Positions 55,570 to 64,000 of a DNA stretch of 64,000 bases are shown one piece after another. This DNA comes from Isoetes taiwanensis (taxonomy: Eukaryota; Streptophyta; Lycopodiopsida; Isoetales; Isoetaceae). The notes beneath the pieces are model-generated. The model saw nothing but the letters and a program-made list of their open reading frames with translations. It did not search any database and had not been told where the DNA came from. A program made the position numbers and the translations under genes. How positions within the stretch are numbered: the stretch's first letter is position 1; the number at the start of each line of letters is the position of its first letter. Location of the stretch: assembly GCA_021234155.1 (NCBI GenBank), contig JAJEKV010000073.1, positions 2,080,001 to 2,144,000 of the forward strand, read 5' to 3'.

Positions 55570-56480
55570 AATGTTCTTGGTTGACCAAGAGCTAGCACTG
55601 ACCATATCCCTGAATAGGTAGACTAACTGGCCTAGCTAATGAATGGAATGAGAATTCCAGTCTTGAACCGCGGAATGTGGGAGAAATTTTTTTCCCATTA
55701 GTAGGGTCATAATTAGATTAAGTATAGTCTAAGTGGTAGAAATAATATAGTCAAAAGAAACCTTCTAGTAAATTTGAGCTCAAGTTATTCATGAACCGCA
55801 CCTTTCAAGTGAAAAATTGAATGAGAAATCGCTCAAAATAAAGCTTGAAAGAAAATGGCGTGAAATGACCACTACTTGGCTCAAAAGGAATTAGGAAATT
55901 TTGAGAAATAGTTAAGTGATTAGGGGAAGTACCTTAATTATTCACCCATAGTTATAATAAAATATACTCTTAAGAAAAAGTAGCTATTAAACCTATATAA
56001 GCGCCTCTACTCCCTAGAAGTTTCCAAATGGTAGCTTGAACCTCTCCTTTACCCTTGTAAGGCGAATTATAAGCTAATCTCCGAAGCTGCCATAAGAGTG
56101 TCCACCGAACGATCAGCCGACGAGATCGACCCAAAGGAGCCGCGAATAGACATAGTCGACCATTGATAGAGGCAAGATCGTTCGAAGAGGCCACCATCAA
56201 GGAAGCTAAGCTGTTGGGAGGACAAACAAGTAGCTAGGAAGGTTGGAAGCTCCAGCTTGCACCGGAACATTTGAAGCACTCACGGTGGGCGGCGACAAGC
56301 AAATTCTTGAGGCCCTGCGACCTAGGCCAGACGACGAACTTAGCCACTCAAGCTCTTCAGACGAATCGTTTCACTCGTGGAGGAGCAATGACTTAGCACT
56401 TCAGGTGAATGATCGCAAAGTTCAGGGGAAAATGAGATCGTGGCGTCTGCTTCTGGAGGTGAAGAGCAAGTAGCAAGAGC
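55570..56480. other. Retrotransposon leader and gag region, degraded
   Basis: No continuous Gag frame is found. Short frames such as 56243-56473 contain acidic and serine-rich stretches without domain identity. Confidence 0.35.
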
Positions 56481-56650
56481 AAGCTCGACAATACAGAAGC
56501 AACCCAACACCAAGAAGAGTACGTGAGCAGTGCAAGTCGTAGGAGCAACCTCGGCAACAGGAGCAACCCCAGCAACAGGGAGAGCAGAGGAAGAGTAAGT
56601 AGCGAGAGCAACCTCGGCAACAGGAGCAACCCCAGCACAGCAGAGCTGCT
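56481..56650 (+). repeat. Gln/Arg-coding tandem repeat
   Basis: 'caacctcggcaacaggagca' and 'accccagcaacag' recur two to three times, giving QEQPRQQEQPQQQ-like translation. Such repeats are common in plant gag regions. The repeat suggests unequal exchange rather than a functional protein. Confidence 0.6.
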
Positions 56651-57433
56651 CAGCATATTTGGCATTGCCAACAGCGTACCAGTTTGATGATCCAGAAAGT
56701 CTCTTTTCGAGTGCCTACATCAAAGGTCTATGCAGGAGTTCAAGATGGGCTACGACTACCAAGCCACATCAATGACGGTGGGGTCTCGCCAGGAAGCGGC
56801 CAAAGCCGAGGAGGCCAAGATCTGCACCCTTGATGGTCTGAGCCCTGCAGGAGGCAGTACAGGCGGAGCTGGTACATCTTTTTGAAGAAGGCAACCTCTG
56901 CGCGATCCATAACAAGCAGGCCCAAAGACCTCCACCCGGCGAGGAGAATTTGCAAGGAGAAGCCGTGAAGAGCTCCAGTCTAGCAAACTATATAAATATA
57001 AGTTTTTCCTGTACATTTTTTTTACTCATTAGAAGTAAATTCAATGTAAATTAATTGCTTGTAGGATATAAAAATGTTCTTGTATAAATTACTTGTACTA
57101 GAATCCTTTGCATCTTACTTAGAATGCTCTTAATTGGCTAAGTAGCATAAAATTCTGATATAGAAAAAAAAATTGAAAAAAAAAATTGGCTCGAAATCGG
57201 CGAACCCATCCGAGTCACTTGAATTAGGGCAAAATTGATCCAAATTTCGCTTAGGAATTATCTAGAAATGCAGTGTAGCACTTTAAATTTGTTAAAAATA
57301 TCTAAAAACAGCAAAAAATGGTCAACTCGGGTCGATCCGTGCGAAACGCCTATGTGTTTGCGACGCAGACCTCATTTGCGTGAACCGACCCGGTTTGCTC
57401 ATATTTGCACTTTTAGATATCTTTTTAGCATGA

Positions 57434-57665
57434 AATAAGTTGCTAGTTAGTTTAGGATTGATCCAAATAGGCAATTTAGGACCTTATAGTTCTTAAAATT
57501 ATTCACTTTTGCTAGTTAGTTTAGGATTGATCCAAATAGGCAATTTAGGATCTTATAGTTCTTAAAATTATTCACTTTTGGCAAAAATCAAGGCACTCGG
57601 GTTGGACCGTGATCCAAATAGGCAATTTAGGACCTTATAGTTCTTAAAATTATTCACTTTTGGCA
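57434..57665. repeat. Tandem repeat, about 75 bp unit
   Basis: The unit with 'tgatccaaataggcaattta' and 'ttcttaaaattattcacttt' occurs at 57442-57508, 57519-57580 and 57610-57663. Confidence 0.85.
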
Positions 57666-57673
57666 AAACTCAA

Positions 57674-57750
57674 GGCACTCGGGTTGGACCGTGCAAAAGG
57701 CATGTGCGTTGAGAACGCAGGTCTCATTCGCACGGTCCAACCCGGTTTCA
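57674..57750. repeat. Inverted repeat around a GC-rich hairpin
   Basis: 'cactcgggttggaccgtgc' (57675-57693) pairs with 'gcacggtccaacccgg' (57730-57746), with an inner 'gcgttgagaacgc' hairpin. A related but diverged version ('actcgggtcgatccgtgcg' and 'cgaaccgacccggtt') is at 57323-57395. Confidence 0.75.
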
Positions 57751-57919
57751 TATGTTTCCATGCAAAAATTTTGCAAAAATGCAATGAAAAGTTCTAAGTG
57801 CATATGCTAGCCTCTTGCCATGCATTCTAATGTCTTGTAGCACCCCATTCTAGTGTGTTGTAGCACCCCATTCTAGCTTTTCAATCTATTTGAACCTCAT
57901 CTTAAAAGAATTCCCACAA

Positions 57920-57985
57920 TAACAAGAATCGAACCTTCCACCCACAGGGTTGAACCCCCCCGTGCCAACCACTGAAGGCGGGCAT
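57920..57985 (-). mobile_element. tRNA-like SINE head relic
   Basis: On the minus strand 'TTCAGTGGTTGGCACG' resembles box A (57961-57976) and 'GGTTCGATTCT' matches box B (57925-57935). The tail is not resolved. It may be a SINE relic; tRNAs with intact stems were not found. Confidence 0.4.
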
Positions 57986-57989
57986 CGTT

Positions 57990-60900
57990 TGTATTTGAAT
58001 TACAATCCTTAATTTTATTTAAGCTTTAATAATGTTAGATAATATTAATGGCCAAGCCTTAGACTTAGAACCAAGACCCTTAAGCTAGATAGAGACAGCA
58101 TCTGCAATCATCAGAGTTTAGTTGTCGCTCTTATCTTGCTAAGTGTCTTCTTGTCTACATATAGGTAGTATAATTAAACCTTTTTCTTAGAAACCCAGCT
58201 AGTTGCCAAGGCCTTAGAAATTGTTGTCACACGTTGGTATGATACACCAACACACGTTATAGGTGCACTATCATCAAGTGTCTTCAGCCATGCCTTTGTA
58301 TCATAGATAACTATCTAGGAATTCATTCTATCTAGGTAATTCAGTCTAGCACACCAAGTACACCCAGTGAATGAGTCTCCTTCTACCACCCCATAACAGT
58401 AAATAAGTACCTTCCTCAGTGTCTAGTAAAGTGCCAAATGCCAAGTGGGTCAATTGAGGTAGAGTGGATAAAGGTATAAAATTAGGGTTTGTAGAGTAAG
58501 TAGACGTAAATAATTGTTGTGTGGTAGTATTAGTTGCCTTGTGCGTAGAGCAGTAATATAGGTCAGGAGAACCTTCATTGCAGATCCTCGAGCCTCGACA
58601 GTGGAGCCACTCGACAACATCAACGAGTTGAAAACAGAAGGCAACCATATGAAGGAAACTTCAGCAAATCAAAAACCAAGACGGTGTACAGGGAAGCCCG
58701 AACACGAAAAATAAAGGAGAGCCTATAGGAAGGATGATTGCGACATCAAGGATAGACACAAGACTTGCCAAGAGAGCTATGCAACAGCCAATGGGCATCA
58801 TGGCACTTATAAAATTGATCACATTAGGGGAGGAACACCTCCTAGTCAAGGATATTCTCCAAGTGCCATATTGTCTCGAGGAACGGCCCCACATCGATGA
58901 CTAATGTCACAGCTACGCCACCAACAAGTAGACGACTTCATCGACTTATGATGCCAAGAGCCCTAAAGGATGAGACTGGACATACCTCCGAGGAAGGGCA
59001 ACTATCGCAGATATACAGGCTATAGTAGTATCAGATCTAGACTCCACGCAGACATGCTTTGACTAAGGAGGTATTACAAGCCAGCAAGGGTGGGCTCCTC
59101 AGGAATAGGCATATGGCGAGACTGCAAGTAACTTCTTCCTCATCAGCCCCGATACTTCAGAGCAGCTGCATCAACTTCGACAGCACCATCTCAAGATCAC
59201 GACAATCTTCTACCTTAGAGATTGGAGATCAAACACCATCAAGAAGAGGCATCATGGGGGACCAAATACCAGCATTATTAATTGATCAGTCAAGATTAGT
59301 CCCTGCAGATGGATGCACATAAACTCCTCTCCGCAAGAGAAGTTGCACAGTTAGAAGTGGTAAAGCACTCAACATTGTCATCAGCCTTATAACAACAGCA
59401 TGCAACCAGCAGGACGAAGAATAGAATCGACAAGGTCAACACAACAATATCAACTCAGGAGTTTGAAGAGTCATCCTCGAATCTCGTAACCTTCAAGGCA
59501 GATGAGTCAAATACGAAAGATTCTACACAGTGGCGAACATTACCTCCAAGCCTTTGGGATGCAACACTGAGCCTTATGTCGCCACTACATCAGCAAGTCC
59601 ACTAAGAGGGATAATGTTAATGAAGGTAATCAGCATCAACATTAACACTAGACATGTCCCTGGGACCATTCCTGATCCATGGACCAGAACTGGCCCACAT
59701 GACCTCTGCCACTTAAACCCACGTAACTCACAAAGGAAACTTCAATTTTATAATATACCACCATCATTTGAGTCTTCACTTATTTCTTAATGACCTCTGA
59801 GAATTTCAAGACCAATGGGGTCACCTATACCTTGTGGTGATTGCTCAAACATTGGAGAATTTGGTAGTTTCTGCACCAGTCCAGAACTGCCTTCTTCGAT
59901 ATTTCTAGTATAAAGTGACATAAACCTTGCTAAAGTTGGAGGTATTTGCCTGTTTATCATAGAATACATTGAGTTTTATGTTCCCATATTTTCTTGCTAT
60001 CATTTGAAATCAGTGGAAGCCGCCAAACCCTATTTTGATCAAAAAAGCTGCTTGAGGTTTAAGAATTGTTACTCTCTCATTATAACAAGTTTTGATCTTG
60101 TGGCCATGAGTTGTTAACAATACGAACTATAGTTTCATGATTTTTTGGAGTTTAAATAAGTCATGTTAACCTTAACATTTACGAAAAGAATCTACTATAC
60201 AGAATTCTGGACAAAAGTATATGTTAAAATGCTCTAATAACAACCATCTATAATGCCATGTGGACAATAAATGATGTGTTCTATTTGTATCTATATAGAA
60301 CATAACTTTTATCAACTTACATATAGTATAACTAGGGTGTAACCATGCAATTTTTGGAATTCAAACATGATGTACAACAGCCGGATTAACACATTAGAGC
60401 ATAAAGGGTCAACTCCATAATTATAGGTCCAAAAGTCCACAATGATCAAGCTAGTGATGTTTATTGATGAATTCAAGTGGATGTTGTGAAGTTTAGTCAT
60501 GACAATATATAAATAGACCACATAACATTTCATATATGCTTCTTTGCTTCATAGAAATAGACACTACTTTTCCCCAAATATGCCTTTAAATTGGTTCAAA
60601 ATGTGAGAAATGACATATATAGAGATCTCGTATAAAGGTTGTATGGTCTTATTGAAAAAAATACCATGAAATCTGCTCATTTCTTACTAGCATAAACTTC
60701 ATATCTGTGTTACTGTCATAAAGCATTGTCATCCAAGTAGAATATCATTACATGTAAAGTTATCTTTCATGTATATTATATTTTTTATGGATGCAAACCT
60801 TTCTTGGCAATAGAAATCTCTAGTTGCATATTAAAGTAACATGTTATTTCTAAGATTTTAATTTATATAAGCACGCATCACCATTTATGGTCCACGAGAC

Positions 60901-62880
60901 CAATTGTATAGAGCATATATCTCTCACTAGCCTTATCCATTGTTCTCCATAGAATGATGCTATGGCTTTTTAGCTTCGACCACATGATTTTTGAAATGTA
61001 AGTGAAAGTCCATGTAGGTTCAATTGGTCATAAATACCCTATAAATTCTCAATTGTTTGTGCTTCAACCTTACCCATAAATTATATAAGCTATCCTAATC
61101 AATTAATTTTCTCCTATAGAGAATCATACAAGTAAACTATATGTGAAAGTTGAGATCAAAATTGAATAAGGTGGCACCATTAATAATTTTTAAACTTTCA
61201 GTCATCTGGACCAATGATGGTCTGCAACTGGACTAGTCAACTGAACAAACATGGAAGATATAATATAATTGGTGCTATCTATTCTAGTACAATCCTTAAG
61301 ATAATAAACAACAAATATTTTTTGTGAATAAAGTGGTTCAAGAGCTACTCGTGTCCCAAAATTCAACTTGAAATGGACTAACATAAGGATATTATCAATT
61401 TTTGAATGAACTATGGACCAGTAATGGGCAGGTACAGATATTGTTTTTGATTTTTTTTTACCATGTCTTTTGCTCTTTCCACGAGCTTGTTTTTGCATTG
61501 GTTTCATATCCTTATAAACTTTCATAATGTGATTTTTTGGAGGACAACCTAGAATCATATGTAGCAATACTATCCATTTGTATAAATTCCCTAAAATTGA
61601 AAATAGAAGTAAAAGTCAAAACATCAAATTCAAACTCAACAAATATTTTTATAGGATGGAGGACCTCGTGAATTATTTATATGCCAAAATTTGGACTCAA
61701 AATTGATCTCCTTCTGAAAGTTGTTGTTTTTATATCACAACTGCTTTCTGGAAACCAGTATTGGTTCTCAGAAGACAGAGGACAGTTTTGACCCTGTCAT
61801 GTTTGAATTGCTCTATCTTCCTTCACAGAGTTCAAATTGAGATGTGGTTTTTTGTGCCTTGCTCTATATCTCGTGTAGAAAAATAACATTATAACCAAAA
61901 AAATCAAAAAAATCTTTTTATCAAGACAGTTTTACTTTGTGTGATCATGAAGCTTTCGGTACTTGACCCCCTTGGGTTTGCTAGAGCATAACTCACAAGA
62001 ATGGGAGCTGATACATTTTTGTGTATTTTTCATGTGAAGCATGACTGCCATATATGAACTCCTAGAAAGGGTTTGGCTAGTTTTTGTGTTCTTGATTTTA
62101 TATGATTTTTTTTGTGAACCTTCAAAATGCCCTTTAATGGTCCATCATGGGACAGGTCTAGTGTTAAGGACGAGCAGAGTCAGAATATGTTCAATGAAAG
62201 GAAGCAGAGCACTTGGATGATCATATAACAACTCCAAGGATACCAGACTTTTCAACAAATTATGGATCATTGCCTTGCTACTCCAACGATTAACGACTAC
62301 ACTAACTCTAAGCGAGTTAGAGGACCTATCAGATAGTTGAGTATCTTAGAATTATGGGTGATAGCATCCATGATGGGATTGGGACGAAATTTCGAGTAGA
62401 TTTTTTTTGTCTTTTCTTTTAGAAAGATGGACCCAAGAATTGAGCAAAGCTTCAAGGATTGGGAAGAAAATGTATGGAGTACAACAATTGTATACATTGC
62501 TGGCAGATATCCAATGTATTGGAACCTCTTCGTGAGCTTGATCACCTCGCTAAGAAGGATCCAATAATAGGATAACCGTCGACCATGTATATGACGAGTA
62601 CTTCTGCAGCATAAGGAATAATCCGACCAAATGAAGGGAAGCAATCTAATAAGTCCGGCCAACTTCTTAGATGGCATCAACTCAAAGGTGGGACTATTTC
62701 AAGAGGGCAATAATTAAGAAAGGGCAGAGCCTAGAGTATAGATTAGATCTAAAACAAGAATAATTATCTAATCATATAGTTTCTATGTGTGCCCAAAAGT
62801 AATGTCATGCTTACTAAACTTGTGGCCATAGGATTTATGTAAGTAGTTCTTTAACTTGTAATTTTGCACCTTCTAGATGG
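57990..62880. other. Long interval of degraded or unknown sequence
   Basis: This separates the LTR from the degraded pol and is far longer than a gypsy gag. It is AT-rich at 60000-62150. No intact frame or conserved motif was found. Other insertions are likely to lie here but I could not bound any. Confidence 0.4.
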
Positions 62881-63990
62881 CGGACATCTTTAAGAGCAAG
62901 ACTCTTAAGTCTAAATCTAGGCCAGTAGTTAAGGCAAGGCCGAGTAATTAGCAGCACAATGGAACAAGAGTCAAGTTCGACATCAACCTTAAGCGAAGCA
63001 AAGTAGAGCATCGGCACCAACTTATGTACATTGGCAATTATGACCTCATAATAAGCATGCAATATTAAAGCTGGCTAAGGCAATAATTGATTATCATAAG
63101 CACGAGATACTTATCCCAGCACCAAAGGGCAAGTACCTTATAATTTAAGTTAAGGAAGTAATTCCAATCGTGCAACGCATGTCAGTAAAGCAATTACTTA
63201 AGTACATCATGAGGAATGAGGTCGTACATAAGCTACAAGTTGTCGACCCCAACCGCAATAGTAAGAAGGAAGATGCTACTTCGAAACAGCTGCCTCGGCC
63301 AATTTCTAAGTTAATCAAGAAGTCCCATGATATACCTCCAGGTGAAATTTGAGAGCTTTTGCTCTATAGAGGCGTAGAGTCTGAAATCACTCTTGCACCG
63401 GATGCAGAGCCGATCAGCAAGACTCTTTATAGAATCAGCACTTCCGAGCTAGCAGAGCTCAAGAAGCAGTTGTAGGAGTTGATCGACTTGGGATCCTTTC
63501 GGTCAGGATGGAAGTCTAAAGATGTATATCAACCATGGGCAGCTCAACAAGCAACGACATAATGGATCAGCCCCAAGAAGCAAGATTCTTTTACAAAATT
63601 GACTTAAGCTCGGGCAATCAGCAAATAAGGATGAAGGGGGAACATAATTATAAGACTCCTTCAGAACACGGTATGGGCACCATGATTTCACAATAATGCC
63701 CCTAAGTCTATGGAATGCTCCACCAACTTGTATGCATTTGAGGAACGACATCTTCGAAGATTCCTTGGATGATTTCTTCATCAATTCTCTTCGACGACAT
63801 CGTAATCTACAGCAAATCAATGGAAGAGCATGCAGCCGTGGAGATGTTAAGACGTCGCCACTCATTGGCAAGCTTTTGAAGCAGCAATTTGCAATGCCAT
63901 CTCCACTTCGGCAAGCGAATTCGGGAAGAAGATAGAAGAAGCCATCTCCCCCAACATGGAGTTCAAGCACATATGGGCTAGTCTTTACAA
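62880..63990 (+). pseudogene. Degraded gypsy protease and reverse transcriptase
   Basis: In scattered + strand frames: protease-like 'VKFDINLKRSK' (about 62960-63000), RT start 'DAEPISKTLYRISTSELAEL' (about 63400-63460), 'KIDLSSGNQQIRMKGEHNYK' (about 63598-63657) and 'TCMHLRNDIFEDSLDDF' (about 63728-63778). Stops and frame changes occur every few dozen codons. The order and orientation agree with the LTR at 53930 and its primer site, so they are probably one element, interrupted by extra sequence. It continues past the window end. Confidence 0.7.
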
Positions 63991-64000
63991 GAGTGCAAGG

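Overview
This window is plant nuclear DNA made almost wholly of transposable elements and decayed gene copies; I see no clearly intact host gene. A land plant is indicated by plant-type poly(A) polymerase copies, Ty3/gypsy elements of chromodomain and non-chromodomain types, LINEs, tRNA-derived SINEs and MITEs. The species cannot be fixed from sequence; a large-genome non-seed plant such as a fern is only a guess.

Layout. 1-9.2 kb: repeated poly(A) polymerase (PAP) 3'-end fragments alternating with a second repeat, interrupted by a LINE (3.36-6.07 kb), two tRNA-derived SINEs and a hAT-like MITE with an 8-bp target duplication. 9.2-13.2 kb: exon-like remnants of an unidentified gene. 13.2-19.1 kb: a PAP fragment fused to a scrap of LINE, an ORF1-bearing LINE, and the most complete PAP copy (intronless, catalytic aspartates present, one frameshift). 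19.3-31.5 kb: three diverged copies (A, B, C) of one segment. Copy A is split by a 4.04-kb element with ~130-bp terminal inverted repeats that encodes a HUH-type Rep endonuclease. Copy B is split by a LINE that itself carries a MITE. Copy C is split by a truncated chromovirus, into which a complete 9.7-kb Ty3/gypsy element (33345-43056) has inserted with a 5-bp duplication. 43.6-47.8 kb: further PAP fragments, now on the + strand, forming an inverted repeat with 16-18 kb. 48-53.9 kb: gene debris, including the last two exons of a UPL6-like HECT ubiquitin ligase. 53.9-64 kb: a degraded LTR retrotransposon (LTR, initiator-Met primer site, decayed protease and reverse transcriptase).

The two most interesting items are: (1) the HUH/Rep transposon at 20336-24374, resembling the Replitron group, with its Rep reading frame split at a 4-nt ATGA overlap and an empty-site paralog in the same window; (2) a short hairpin followed by ACGTTAAAA and a microsatellite tail at the 3' end of four LINE copies and one SINE, suggesting a shared reverse-transcription signal. 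The PAP-derived repeat family, with at least ten fragments, is a third.
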